A stretch of 64,000 nucleotides of DNA from JAMXLO01 sp963696645 (GCA_963696645.1 CAVOKY010000005.1:2170001-2234000); one strand, 5' to 3'. Positions 43,690 to 53,557 are shown, numbered from the stretch's first letter. Notes: generated by a model not told the origin, from the sequence alone. Numbers and translations: made by a program.

Positions 43690-44851
43690 TCCCCCCGCCG
43701 ACCCGACGCCGGCCGACACGCTGGACCGGCTGCGTCTTGCCCGCGCGGAAGGCGTCGGCCCGGTCGCCTACCGTCGGCTGCTTTCCCGCTACGCCACCGC
43801 CGCCGAGGCACTGGATGCGCTGCCGGCACTGGCCAGCGCCGGTGGCCGGCAGGCCGCACCCATCGTGCCGTCCGCGGCGGATGCCCGGCGCGAACTGGAC
43901 GCCACGCTGCACCTCGGCGCGCGTCTGATCTTCGCCGGCCAGCCGGAATACCCCGCACTGCTGGCGCTGCTGGACGATGCCCCGCCGATGCTGGCGGTGC
44001 TGGGCGATCCCGCCCTGCTGTCGGCCCGCGCCGTGGCCCTGGTCGGCGGCCGCAACGCGTCGGCCAACGGCCAGCGCATGGCCGAGGACCTCGCGGTGGA
44101 CCTGGCGGTCACGCTGGTGGTGGTGTCCGGCCTGGCCCGCGGCATCGACGCCGCCGCGCACAAGGGCGCGCTGCGCACCGGCCGCACAATCGCCGCGGTG
44201 GCCGGCGGCCTCGACATGCCCTACCCCCCGGAGCACGCCGACCTGCAGCGCCGCATCGCCGAAGCGGGCGCCGTGGTCACCGAGGCGCCGCTCGGCACCG
44301 CGCCGCAGGCTCGCCACTTCCCCCGGCGTAACCGCATCATCGCCGGCCTGTCTCTGGGCGTCGTCGTGGTGGAGGCGGCGCTGCGGTCCGGCAGCCTGAT
44401 CACCGCCAGACTGGCCCAGGAAGCCGGCCGCGAGCTGTTCGCCGTGCCGGGCTGCCCGCTCGACCCTCGCGCGCGCGGTGCCAACGACCTGATCCGCCAG
44501 GGCGCGCATATCACCGAGACTGCGGCCGATGTGCTGGAGAACCTGCCGGACCACCCGCAGCGCGAGGGCCTGGACCGCCTGCCGCTGTTCGTCCGCGGGC
44601 CCCCGACCGGATTCGCCGAGGCGCCGCCAAACTGGCAGGAACCCGCCGAAACGGCCGTGGATCTCTCCCAGGCCCGAATGCAAGTGATTGATTTGCTTGG
44701 TACTTCGCCAACAGCCGTTGACGATGTCGTACGCCGCTGCCAGTTCTCTGCGGCTGCGGTCATGGCGGTTCTACTGGAACTGGAGCTCGCCGGCCGGATA
44801 GAGACGCTGCCGGGGAGCCGGGTTGCGCTGCTGCCGGAAGCCGATTCCTAA
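43673..44851 (+). CDS. dprA: DNA-processing protein DprA
   Basis: About 392 residues; the start is probably TTG 43673, inside the end of plsY, since no ATG lies in frame near it. There is an N-terminal helical domain (RLRLARAEGVGPVAYRRLLS), then the extended Rossmann domain with VALVGGRNASANGQRMAEDL, VVVSGLARGIDAAAHKGALR, TIAAVAGGLDMPYPPEHADL, PLGTAPQARHFPRRNRIIAG and VVEAALRSGSLITARLAQEA. A winged-helix C-terminus (QVIDLLGTSPTAVDDVVRRC) follows. DprA loads RecA on incoming single-stranded DNA during transformation. Confidence 0.95.
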   Translation: MVRKHDPPADPTPADTLDRLRLARAEGVGPVAYRRLLSRYATAAEALDALPALASAGGRQAAPIVPSAADARRELDATLHLGARLIFAGQPEYPALLALLDDAPPMLAVLGDPALLSARAVALVGGRNASANGQRMAEDLAVDLAVTLVVVSGLARGIDAAAHKGALRTGRTIAAVAGGLDMPYPPEHADLQRRIAEAGAVVTEAPLGTAPQARHFPRRNRIIAGLSLGVVVVEAALRSGSLITARLAQEAGRELFAVPGCPLDPRARGANDLIRQGAHITETAADVLENLPDHPQREGLDRLPLFVRGPPTGFAEAPPNWQEPAETAVDLSQARMQVIDLLGTSPTAVDDVVRRCQFSAAAVMAVLLELELAGRIETLPGSRVALLPEADS

Positions 44852-44870
44852 GGTCACCAAAAAGGTCAGA

Positions 44871-47684
44871 ATGTCAGACGTCGTCGTCGTCGAATCCCCC
44901 GCCAAGGCCAAGACCATCAACCGCTATCTCGGCGGTGGCTATACGGTGCTGGCCAGCCTGGGCCACGTGCGCGACCTGCCGCCGAAGGATGGTTCGGTGC
45001 GGCCGGAGCAGGACTTCGCCATGGACTGGCAGTCCGATGCGCGCGGCGACAAGCAGGTCAGTGCCATTGCCAAGGCGCTGAAGGGCGCCAGCAACCTGTA
45101 TCTGGCCACCGACCCGGACCGCGAAGGCGAGGCGATTTCCTGGCACGTCAAGGCCATGCTGGCGGACAAGAAGGCGCTGAAGGGCATCAACGTCCGCCGC
45201 ATCACCTTCAACGAGATCACCCGCAACGCCGTGCGCTACGCCATGGCGCATCCGCGCGACCTCGACCAGCCGCTGATCGAGGCTTACCTGGCGCGCCGCG
45301 CACTGGACTACCTGGTGGGTTTCACTCTTTCGCCGGTGCTATGGCGCAAGCTGCCCGGCAGCCGCAGCGCCGGGCGTGTGCAGTCCGTCGCGCTCCGGCT
45401 GATCTGCGACCGCGAAGCCGAGATCGAGGCGTTCCGCGCCCGCGAATACTGGACGGTGGAGGCGGATTTCACCACGCCGGCCGGCGCCCCGTTCACCGCG
45501 CGGCTGACCCACCTCGACGGCAAGAAGCTCGAACAGTTCGACCTGAACAACGAAGCGCTCGCCATGCGCGCCAAGCGCGCGGTGGAAGCCGGGCGCTTTC
45601 ATGTCGGTTCGGTCGAGAAGAAGCGCGTCAAGCGGCACCCCTACGCGCCATTCACCACGTCCACCTTGCAGCAGGAAGCCTCGCGCAAGCTGGGGTTCGG
45701 CGCACAGCAGACCATGCGGCTGGCGCAGCAGCTCTACGAGGGCGTCGATATCGGCGGCGAGACCACCGGCCTGATCACCTACATGCGCACCGACGGCGTG
45801 CAGATGGCGCGCGAGGCGATCGCCGCGATCCGCGACCATGTCGGGGCGACCTACGGCGCCGACTACCTGCCGGCCGCGCCGCGCGAATACCAGAGCAAGA
45901 TCAAGAACGCCCAGGAGGCGCACGAGGCGATCCGCCCGACCGACGTGTCCCGCACGCCCGACAGCGTGGCGCGCTATCTGAACAACGATCAGCGCCGGCT
46001 GTACGAACTGATCTGGAAGCGCGCGGTAGCATCGCAGATGCAGTCCGCCGAACTCGACCAGGTCAGCGTCGATGTGACCGACGGCAAGGGGATCACCCTG
46101 CGCGCCACCGGCTCTATCGTGGCATTCGACGGCTTCCTCAAGCTGTACCGCGAGGACACCGACGATGCGGCGGAAGAGGATGACAGCCGCATGCTGCCGC
46201 CGATGGCGGAACGCGACCCGCTGGCACTGGTGCTGGTGAATGCGCTGCAGCACTTCACCCAGCCGCCGCCGCGCTACTCCGAGGCATCGCTGGTGAAGAA
46301 GCTGGAGGAGCTCGGCATCGGCCGGCCGTCCACCTACGCCTCGATCCTCTCGGTATTGCAGGACAGGAAATACGTCCGGCTGGAAAAACGCCGCTTCATC
46401 CCCGAGGACCGCGGGCGTCTGGTGACCGCGTTCCTGGTCAGCTTCTTCGAGCACTACGTCGATACCGGCTTTACCGCCGGCATGGAGGAAAAGCTCGACG
46501 ACATCTCTGCCGGTCAGATGGATTGGCGCGTCATGATGCACGCGTTCTGGGACGAGTTTTCCAAGGCTGTTGACCAGACCAAGGACCTCAAGATCAGCGA
46601 CGTGATCGCCGCGCTGGATGCCGACCTCGGCCCGCATTTCTTCCCGCCACGCGAGGACGGCACCGACCCGCGGGTCTGCCAGGCCTGCGGCACCGGCCGG
46701 CTCGGCCTGAAGCTCGGCCGCTACGGCAGCTTCATCGGCTGCTCGAACTACCCCGCCTGCCAGTACACGCGGCGCCTGGCGATCGAGAACGGCGAGGACC
46801 AGGGCGAGACGCTGAAGGAGGGCATGCGGGTACTCGGCCATCATCCCGAGACCGGCGAGGAGATCACCGTCCGCCGCGGTCCCTACGGGCTGTATGTGCA
46901 GCAGGGCGAAAACGGCGAGGACAAGTCTGCCGCCGGGGGAGGCGCCAAGGGCAAGGCGCCGAAGCCGCGCCGCACGTCGTTGCCGCGCGGCCTGGATGGC
47001 GAACAGATCACACTGGAGCAGGCGATCGGGCTGCTGTCGCTGCCGCGCGTCATCGGTCTGCACCCGGAGACCGGCGAAAAGATCGAGGCCGGCATCGGCC
47101 GGTTTGGCCCCTATGTGCGGATGGGCGCGATCTATGGCTCGCTGGACCGCGATGACGATGTGCTGGCCATCGGCCTCAACCGTGCGGTGGACCTGATCGC
47201 GCGCAAGATGGCCAGCGTGCGCACCATCGGTCCGCACCCGAAGGACAACGAGCTGGTCGCGGTGCGCAAGGGGCGCTTCGGCCCCTACGTGCAGCACGGC
47301 AAGACGGTCGCCAACCTGCCGCGCGGCGTGATGATGGAGGACATCTCGCTGGACGAGGCGGTGGCGCTGCTGGCGGAGAAGGGCAAGCAGTTGCGTCCCC
47401 GTGGCGCCGGTGGCCGACGCGGACGCTCGGCTCCCGCAGCGAAGCCGGCGGCCGAGACGACACCGGCCGCGGCGGCGCCAGCGAAGGCGGGACGTGCCAA
47501 GGCGGCGGCCAAGGTGGCGCCGGCCAAGGCAAAGGCCAGGCCGGCGAAACGGCGGACTGCGAAGGCCAAGCGCACGGCGCCCAAGCCACCGGCGAAGCGG
47601 GCGGCAACAGGCAAGTCGCCCGCGAAGAAGAGGACCGCTGCTCGCGCGGCAAAGATCGCGGCACGACCGCGTTCGTCGCTCTGA
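44871..47684 (+). CDS. topA: DNA topoisomerase I
   Basis: A 937-residue protein from ATG 44871 (AGGTCAGA just upstream). It opens with the Toprim domain (MSDVVVVESPAKAKTINRYL; LATDPDREGEAISWHV), followed by the type IA core with catalytic Tyr in TGLITYMRTDGVQM and LGIGRPSTYASILS. A zinc ribbon is seen in VCQACGTGRLGLKLGRYGSF with GCSNYPACQYTR, then repeated FGPYVxxG modules typical of alphaproteobacterial TopA, and a Lys/Ala-rich tail (about 120 residues). It relaxes negative supercoils. It follows dprA by 19 bases. Confidence 0.97.
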   Translation: MSDVVVVESPAKAKTINRYLGGGYTVLASLGHVRDLPPKDGSVRPEQDFAMDWQSDARGDKQVSAIAKALKGASNLYLATDPDREGEAISWHVKAMLADKKALKGINVRRITFNEITRNAVRYAMAHPRDLDQPLIEAYLARRALDYLVGFTLSPVLWRKLPGSRSAGRVQSVALRLICDREAEIEAFRAREYWTVEADFTTPAGAPFTARLTHLDGKKLEQFDLNNEALAMRAKRAVEAGRFHVGSVEKKRVKRHPYAPFTTSTLQQEASRKLGFGAQQTMRLAQQLYEGVDIGGETTGLITYMRTDGVQMAREAIAAIRDHVGATYGADYLPAAPREYQSKIKNAQEAHEAIRPTDVSRTPDSVARYLNNDQRRLYELIWKRAVASQMQSAELDQVSVDVTDGKGITLRATGSIVAFDGFLKLYREDTDDAAEEDDSRMLPPMAERDPLALVLVNALQHFTQPPPRYSEASLVKKLEELGIGRPSTYASILSVLQDRKYVRLEKRRFIPEDRGRLVTAFLVSFFEHYVDTGFTAGMEEKLDDISAGQMDWRVMMHAFWDEFSKAVDQTKDLKISDVIAALDADLGPHFFPPREDGTDPRVCQACGTGRLGLKLGRYGSFIGCSNYPACQYTRRLAIENGEDQGETLKEGMRVLGHHPETGEEITVRRGPYGLYVQQGENGEDKSAAGGGAKGKAPKPRRTSLPRGLDGEQITLEQAIGLLSLPRVIGLHPETGEKIEAGIGRFGPYVRMGAIYGSLDRDDDVLAIGLNRAVDLIARKMASVRTIGPHPKDNELVAVRKGRFGPYVQHGKTVANLPRGVMMEDISLDEAVALLAEKGKQLRPRGAGGRRGRSAPAAKPAAETTPAAAAPAKAGRAKAAAKVAPAKAKARPAKRRTAKAKRTAPKPPAKRAATGKSPAKKRTAARAAKIAARPRSSL

Positions 47685-47863
47685 CCGGGTCTGGGGGGCG
47701 TCGGCGGACCGGCTGGGCGGACTTTGGGTGCCGCTACGCCCAATCCATGTACCAAATCGTATCGCCAATTCGCCGTTTTATAACACGTTACATGAGCGCT
47801 TTGAGAGCCTGTATCTGAACGGCACCGGAACGGAACCGCTGAAGCGATGGCCGCCTTGGTGAC

Positions 47864-47924
47864 GGGTTCCGGACGCCGGCCCGTCACGGCGCGTCATTCA
47901 TCCGCCGCCTGGCGTCCGGAACCC
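47864..47924. terminator. Long inverted repeat downstream of topA
   Basis: GGGTTCCGGACGCC (47864-47877) and GGCGTCCGGAACCC (47911-47924) are perfect complements around a 33-base loop. It could terminate topA transcription, but it lacks a U-tract and lies 180 bases after the gene, so it may instead be an intergenic repeat. Confidence 0.45.
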
Positions 47925-47977
47925 TTCACCCTTTGCGGCCATTGTCGTTGCGCCGATGCGCGGAACAGGAAATGGCA

Positions 47978-47991
47978 TTGATCTAAATCAA
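47978..47991. promoter_or_regulatory. Perfect FNR box upstream of the DUF2092 operon
   Basis: TTGATCTAAATCAA is a perfect consensus site. Its centre is 67 bases before the DUF2092 start, which fits an activating position. Confidence 0.75.
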
Positions 47992-48051
47992 TGCCCTTGC
48001 CGTTGCAGCATGCCAACTGGCTCTGCGCCACGACGGTAAAGGTAACCTGAC

Positions 48052-48948
48052 ATGATACGTTTGCGACGAATTGCGCAGGCCTTCAGCCTGAGCCTGCTGC
48101 TCACGACCGCTGTCGGTGGGTACTTGCAGGCTGACGCGCAGGCACCTAACACACAACCCACCAGGCCGCCGGCGGCGCAAGGCCAGCGTTCTGCACCAAC
48201 GAAGATGGTGCTCGAGCCACGAGCGATGGTGTTGCTCAAGGCTGCCAGCGACCGTCTTGCGGCGGCGAAGTCGATGTCCTTCACGGCGGTCGCGAGCTAC
48301 GAGTATCCTAGCCAGCTCGGGCCGCCAATTCTCTATACCGTGCGCTACGACGTGACCGTGCAACGGCCCGACAAGCTCCGCGTGCTCATTCCGGGCGACG
48401 GGCCGGCTTCCGAGTTCTATTACAACGGCAAATCGATGACGGCCTATGCGCCGGTGGAGAACCTGGCCGCAGTGGCCAATGCGCCGCCGACGATCGATGG
48501 CGCACTGAAGGCCGCGTTCGATACCGCAGACATCTATTATCCGTTCACTGACCTGATCGTCGCAGACCCCTACGCCGCACTGACTGATGGCACCGTTCTC
48601 GCGTTTTATATCGGTCCGTCGGGCATGGTGGGCGGCACCAAGACCGAGATGGTGGCGTGGGCCAACAAGGACGTATTCCTGCAGATCTGGATCGGCAGCG
48701 ACGACAAGCTGCCGCGACGGGTGCGCGCGGTCTACCGCACCGATCCGCTGAGCCTGCGGCATGAGGTGGACCTGAGCAACTGGCAGATCGATCAGGCGAT
48801 TCCCGCCGGCACGTTCGCCTCGGAAAAGGCCGAGAGCGCGCAGCCCATGAAGTTCGACAGTCCTGCGCATGCGCCGATGCCGCCGGGCCAGAAACCGCTG
48901 GGCATCACCAAGCACTCCAGCGCGGCGCAGACGCCGAAGTCACCCTGA
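48052..48948 (+). CDS. Exported DUF2092 protein
   Basis: A 298-residue protein from ATG 48052 with AAAGG upstream. The signal peptide (RRIAQAFSLSLLLTTAVGGY ending ADAQA) is followed by a Pro-rich linker and the DUF2092 domain: RAMVLLKAASDRLAAAKSMS, RYDVTVQRPDKLRVLIPGDG, EFYYNGKSMTAYAPVENLAA and DKLPRRVRAVYRTDP. The fold resembles LolA-type lipoprotein carriers, so a role in moving lipid-like molecules in the periplasm is possible. It is followed 13 bases later by a Gly/Tyr-rich exported protein. Confidence 0.88.
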   Translation: MIRLRRIAQAFSLSLLLTTAVGGYLQADAQAPNTQPTRPPAAQGQRSAPTKMVLEPRAMVLLKAASDRLAAAKSMSFTAVASYEYPSQLGPPILYTVRYDVTVQRPDKLRVLIPGDGPASEFYYNGKSMTAYAPVENLAAVANAPPTIDGALKAAFDTADIYYPFTDLIVADPYAALTDGTVLAFYIGPSGMVGGTKTEMVAWANKDVFLQIWIGSDDKLPRRVRAVYRTDPLSLRHEVDLSNWQIDQAIPAGTFASEKAESAQPMKFDSPAHAPMPPGQKPLGITKHSSAAQTPKSP

Positions 48949-48961
48949 GAGGTCAGAAGTC

Positions 48962-49642
48962 ATGAAAGCGATCGTCCTTGTGGCCGCAGCCGTGCTGGTT
49001 GGCACCTTGCGGCCGGATCCGGCCCACGCATGGGCGAGCGCCAACCGCTGGGGCGGCAGCACCAGCCACAGTTGGGGCTCCACCAGCCACACCAACGCCT
49101 GGGGTGGCAGCTCGAGCCATACCTACGGTGAGGGCACCGAGCACACCAACATGTACGGCGGCAATACGGCACACGCCTGGGGTGGCGGCACCGAGCACAC
49201 CAATGCGTATGGCGGCAGTACCTATGGGGCATATGGGGAAGGCGCGACGCACACCTATGCCTCGGGGGCGACGGCCTATCATCCGCCGGGTTACGGCGGG
49301 TACTATGGCTATCCGGCCTATCACCCGCCGATCGCAGTGTCCTCCTATTCGGCGTCGGGTTGTTATGGTTGCGCGGCCGCGGCTGGAGCTGTCGTTGGCG
49401 CCACGGCCGGGATGGCCGCGGGCGCCGCCGCCGCGAGTGCGGCGTACGCACCGCCGGTATACACTCCGCCGGTATACACTCCGCCGGTGTATGCACCGCC
49501 CTATGCGCCAGTGGCCTACGCGGCTTTGCCAGCCGGCTGCATCTATCGCTTGCTGCCCCGCGAGTACGAGTGTGGCGGAATGTGGTTTGCCCCAGCCTAT
49601 GGCGCCAACGGCGTCTATTACCGCATCGTTCCGGCGCCATGA
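48962..49642 (+). CDS. Exported Gly/His/Tyr-rich low-complexity protein
   Basis: A 226-residue protein from ATG 48962 (GAGAGG nine bases upstream). After the signal peptide MKAIVLVAAAVLVGTLRPDP AHA come repeats such as STSHSWGSTSHTNAWGGSSS and GGGTEHTNAYGGSTYG, a Tyr/Pro part, a glycine-zipper-like Ala/Gly segment (CAAAAGAVVGATAGMAAGAA), then three PPVYTPPVY repeats and a small folded end with Cys (GCIYRLLPREYECGGMWFAP). It is probably at the outer membrane or cell surface. It pairs with the DUF2092 gene. Confidence 0.75.
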   Translation: MKAIVLVAAAVLVGTLRPDPAHAWASANRWGGSTSHSWGSTSHTNAWGGSSSHTYGEGTEHTNMYGGNTAHAWGGGTEHTNAYGGSTYGAYGEGATHTYASGATAYHPPGYGGYYGYPAYHPPIAVSSYSASGCYGCAAAAGAVVGATAGMAAGAAAASAAYAPPVYTPPVYTPPVYAPPYAPVAYAALPAGCIYRLLPREYECGGMWFAPAYGANGVYYRIVPAP

Positions 49643-49801
49643 GACCGCCGACGCGACCTGTTCAAATGAACCTTGGACCGCACATGCTCAGGCAGAGCGT
49701 GATCCTATCCTCATCGTGACAGGTCGGTTGGGGAGACGATTGATTTTGACACCTTCGTGCAATTGCACGGGTCCGGTTCGCAGATACCAGGAGAACCCCG
49801 C

Positions 49802-50467
49802 ATGAAGCGGCGCCAATTGTTCGAGACGACAGCAAAAGCAGCGTTGGCGACGGCGATCGGTGGCTCCGTGCTGGCAGACGCGAAGGCGCAAACCGCCGGG
49901 CCAGGCGCGGGAGCGACGCCGCCGCGCGAACCGATTGGCACGAACGTCGGTTGGGCCGGCGGCACGACGACAATCCCCGGAAACCAACTCCCGCCCCCCG
50001 ATCCGAAATTCGGCGGTGTGATCAAGGACAGGGCCTCGGAGTCGACGCCCTGGTGGCCGCCCCGTGTCGTGCCGCCGAAGGGAGCGCCCAACGTTCTGCT
50101 CATCATGCCGGATGATTGCGGCTTCGGCACGCCGGCGACGTTTGGCGGTGTCGTCCCGACCCCAGCGCTGGATCGCGTTGCGAAGAACGGACTGCGCTAC
50201 ACCAATTTCCACTCGACCTCGCTGTGTTCGCCGACCCGGGCGGCCCTGATCACGGGTCGCAACCACCATGTCGCCGGCTTTGGCGTGGTCGACGAAATCG
50301 GCACGGGATATCCGGGCTACAACTCGATCATTTTGAAGGCGAACGGCACCGTCGGCACGATCATGACGGGCGGCTTGACTGGCATTCGCCTTTGGCCGGC
50401 TGCGGTTCTGCACCTCGTCCCGTCGGCGCTCTTGGCACGGGCAATTCGGCAAGCCACCGGCCAGTAA
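49802..50467 (+). pseudogene. Truncated arylsulfatase (N-terminal third)
   Basis: From ATG 49802 (AGGAG upstream) the protein has a Tat-like signal (MKRRQLFETTAKAALATAIG) and a good sulfatase start: PNVLLIMPDDCGFGTPATFG (metal Asp pair) and the formylglycine motif SLCSPTRAALITGRNHHVAG. After about residue 180 (NGTVGTI) the family similarity ends abruptly, replaced by 35 unrelated residues and a stop. Family members have about 550-780 residues, so this is a cut gene. The break is not a simple frameshift, because the rest of the domain is not seen in other frames nearby. Confidence 0.75.
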
Positions 50468-50841
50468 AGGTCGGCGCGCATAGGCGGGAGATTGCCGCGT
50501 TGCTTTGCTCCTAACAAGAAAGAGTTGCGATTGCCAGGACCGGAAAATGGCAGAAATCCTAGCTCTTTCGTCCAGGGCCGGTCGGCCGACGGCCGGTATG
50601 GAACTCGCAATGACAGGCTGAATTGATTGGCGATTTACTCAGTCAGCCCGACGATGCTCAAATGCAAAGCGGCGATGGGATTGGATCGCCGCAACCCTCG
50701 TTTCACCACCATGGCGGTAAAACGAGGGATGACTGGGATCCGGTCACGTCTTTGAAATGCGCGCCACGTCCTCAGCCCAGCGTCGGCGATCCAGGGCGCG
50801 GTCATACGTGGGTCGCAATCAAACCGATATGCACGCCATGT
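50468..50841. other. Intergenic region after the truncated sulfatase
   Basis: About 370 bases with no recognised gene. It probably includes the joint created when the sulfatase was cut. Confidence 0.4.
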
Positions 50842-52116
50842 TCAACCAAGCGCCGCCGCGACCCATTGCGCCCATGCCAGCGCCTGACGGTCCTCGCCGA
50901 TCCGCGTGACGATCTGGATGCCGAGCGGCAGCCCATCGTGCCCGACGCCCGCCGGCACCGTCACGCAGGGTACGTGCAGGCTGGTCCAGATCAGGTTGAA
51001 TGCCGGATCGCCGGTCCATTCCAGCCCGGCCGGCGCCTGTCCGGGGGCGGAGGGCGTCACCAGCGCATCCAGCCCCTCCATGCAGGCCGGGAACGCCCTC
51101 TGGGCGCTGACGAACAACGCATGGGCCGCCGCGACTGCGGCCTCGGGCTGCGACAGGCCGAATTCCAGCCGCTCGCGCAGCCCGTCGCTGATCTGCTCGC
51201 GGGCATTCGCCAGCTCCCAGCCCAGCGCCCGGGCGCTTTCGTTGTTCATGACGATCGGATGTGCCGCCTCGACCGCCGCCACACCGGGCGACAACTCGCG
51301 ATCGGTCACTGACGCGCCGGCACGTCCCAACGCCGATGCAACCCGAGCCAGCAACAGCCTCGGTCTCCGGCAGCGCCTTGTCCCAGGCAGGCGAACGGCA
51401 GATGCCGATGCGCGGCGCCTGCTCGGTCCGCGCGTCGGGGTCGCCCAGATCGCACCCCGCCACCGTCCCGGCGAACAGCGCGCAGTCAGCGACGCTGCGC
51501 GCCATGACTCCCACAGTATCAAGGCTCTCCGACATGAGCTTCATGCCGAACCGGTTGATCATGCCGATAGCTCGGCTTGTAGCCCACCACACCGCAATAG
51601 GCCGCCGGCCGGATCACGCTGCCCGCCGTTTGGGTGCCGAACGCCAACGGAAAGAAGCCATCCGCCACGCCCGCCGCCGATCCGCTGCTCGAGCCGCCTG
51701 GCGTATGCGCCAGGATTGTGCGGATTGCCGGTCGGGTCCCGGCTTGCGGGTGGCGAACTCGGTGGTGACGGTCTTGCCGATCACCACGCCGCCGGCCGCC
51801 CGCGTCCACGCCACCGCCGCGGCATCCGCCCGCGGCCGCCAGCCACGCCAGATTGGCGAGCCATATTCGCTCGGCATATCAGCGGTATCCAGCACGTCCT
51901 TCACGCCGATCGGCAGGCCGTGCAGCGGCCCGGGCCGCGGCCCTCGCCGCTGCCTCGCCGCGCGGCATGGCCGTCGAACCAGGCAAACGCCCGCACCGCC
52001 AGTTCGCGCTCGGCGATCCGTGCCAGGCACGCCTCCATCAGCTCGATGGGCTCCAGCTTGCCGTCGCGGATCAGCCGAGCCGCCTCGGTCGCCGTCAGTT
52101 TCGCTGGGTCCTGCAT
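50842..52116 (-). pseudogene. Amidase (amidase-signature family), many frameshifts
   Basis: Starting at ATG 52116 (MQDPAKLTATEAARLIRDGK), the amidase sequence is spread over several frames: GPLHGLPIGVKDVLDTADMP (catalytic Lys), TPGGSSSGSAAGVADGFFPL (Ser-cis-Ser-Lys triad), PAAYCGVVGYKPSY, MSESLDTVGVMARSVADCAL and the C-terminus SLHVPCVTVPAGVGHDGLPL ending at 50842. At least five shifts occur. All family landmarks are there, so the gene was recently intact or the base calls are poor. Substrate unknown. Confidence 0.8.
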
Positions 52117-52183
52117 GTGTTGAAATCTCCCAGGCATGGCTCGCGCAGGCTGGCGCAAGCTTGTTGCTGCAGGTCCATCCTTC

Positions 52184-52736
52184 ATGCCGATGGAACCGGC
52201 CGAGCACCCCCCTTCCGTGCACGTCGGCGTCGGCCCCGGACGGGTCGCTGACCTACCTCGTCGACCTGCCCCCCGAGGAGCTTCCGCCGGTGCATCGGCG
52301 CGACCTGGAGCGCGCGTGGCACGCGGCGCGCGACGCCGCCCTGGCACAACGCTGGGGTGCGGCGCGAGGCTTCCGCTTTCGCCGCGCTGACGGCTCGCAC
52401 GCCGATCTCGCGCTGGCGGATCGCGATGCATGCTGCTGGGCCGGTGCGGTCGATGGCACCGTCGGCCTGCGCAACAGCTACGGGCTGTCGGTCTGCCTGC
52501 GCCTGCTCGCGCTGGTCGATCTGCTGGCGCGCGTGCGCTGGGCCGAATCGCTGTGCCTGCTGCAGCGCGACGGCGCGGAGCTGCACCCCGTACTGCTGCG
52601 GGCCGCGGCCACCACGCCGCTGACGCAGGACGCGCGCTTCGACGAGACCGGCTTCCGCAGCCGGCTGGCCCGGTTCGCGTTCGGCTTGGCGTTGGAGGGG
52701 CCGGCGGCGCCGCAGCCTCACGGAGCCACACCATGA
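52184..52736 (+). pseudogene. Hypothetical protein with one frameshift
   Basis: The opening MPMEPAEH lies in one frame from ATG 52184, and the rest (APDGSLTYLVDLPPEELPPV; LALADRDACCWAGAVDGTVG; LLALVDLLARVRWAESLCLL) in another to 52736. Deleting one C from the run of six at 52205 joins them into about 183 residues. A homopolymer error is the easiest explanation. No family is recognised; it looks cytoplasmic and mixed alpha/beta. Confidence 0.55.
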
Positions 52737-52751
52737 GCCGCTGCCGTCGCC

Positions 52752-53114
52752 ATGGCTCTGCCGATGCTGCTGATCCTCGCGCAGTGCGCACCGCCACCGC
52801 CGCCGACCGGACAGGCGAAAGCCGATGCGGAAACGCTGGCAGCCTGCCGCGCACATGCCGATGCGGTCTACGATCGGCAAAATCGCGACAGGATCTACAC
52901 GATCAACAATCCCAACTCGCCTTATTCGGCCAACGACGCCTACGGCACAGTCGATCATGGACTGGCGCAACGCTTCGGCTACCAGAGCATGACCAGCGAT
53001 TGCGTGCGCAACATGGGCACCGAGAGCGATCGCACCGATATCCCCCCGGCCGGTCCCACGGCCCTTGGACCGCCAGGCAGTGGACCTCCAAGTCCTGAAC
53101 CGGCCAAGCCCTGA
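52752..53114 (+). CDS. Small probable lipoprotein, 120 residues
   Basis: From ATG 52752 the protein begins MALPMLLILAQCAPPPPPTG, a short hydrophobic stretch ending in LAQC, an imperfect lipobox. The mature part (ETLAACRAHADAVYDRQNRD; YGTVDHGLAQRFGYQSMTSD) has two more Cys, then a Pro/Gly tail. The real start may be ATG 52733, which overlaps the previous stop (ATGA) but is in another frame, so a one-base error near 52750 is possible. Function unknown. Confidence 0.55.
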   Translation: MALPMLLILAQCAPPPPPTGQAKADAETLAACRAHADAVYDRQNRDRIYTINNPNSPYSANDAYGTVDHGLAQRFGYQSMTSDCVRNMGTESDRTDIPPAGPTALGPPGSGPPSPEPAKP

Positions 53115-53206
53115 ACCGGCCATTTCCCGAACCGCGTGATGTTTCAGTCGCCCCGAAAACGCTCTAGAAGGCCGTGAGCCACAGCAACATCGGGAGACAA
53201 GCAGCG

Positions 53207-53557
53207 ATGCCCAAGATTGACCGCACCGAGCCCGGCACCATCCTGTCAAAGGCCGTCGAATATCACGGCTTCGTTTATCTTCAGGGTGTTACGGCGAAGG
53301 ACACCAGCAAGGACATCAAGGGACAGACCGCCGATGTGCTGGCCCAGATCGATCAACTGCTGGAAACCCACGGCACCGACAACACCCGCCTGCTCCAGGC
53401 GCTGATCTGGGTGAAGAACATCCGCGACCGTGATGCAATGAACGAGGTCTGGACCCCGTGGCTGCCGAAAGGCGCCGCGCCGGCACGCGCCTGCGTGCAA
53501 GCCGAGTTGGCCAATCCGTCGATCCTGGTCGAGATCATGGTGACCGCCTGCAAGTAA
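53207..53557 (+). CDS. RidA/YjgF-family protein
   Basis: A 116-residue protein from ATG 53207 (GGGAGA ten bases upstream). It shows the RidA layout: KAVEYHGFVYLQGVTAKDTS, KGQTADVLAQIDQLLETHGT, ALIWVKNIRDRDAMNEVWTP and the ligand-binding Arg in APARACVQAELANPSILVEI. RidA proteins hydrolyse reactive enamines and imines; this belongs to the YjgF subgroup with KDTSKDIKGQ spacing, whose substrates vary. It stands alone. Confidence 0.9.
   Translation: MPKIDRTEPGTILSKAVEYHGFVYLQGVTAKDTSKDIKGQTADVLAQIDQLLETHGTDNTRLLQALIWVKNIRDRDAMNEVWTPWLPKGAAPARACVQAELANPSILVEIMVTACK

Larger units (their letters stand above)
47685..48051. other. Intergenic region after topA
   Basis: About 370 bases holding the long inverted repeat at 47864-47924 and the FNR box at 47978. 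No gene is supported. Confidence 0.45.

Noticed and set aside
45339..47768. An 809-codon minus-strand frame
   Set aside because: It lies opposite topA, which has all type IA motifs; the long frame results from high GC at third positions.
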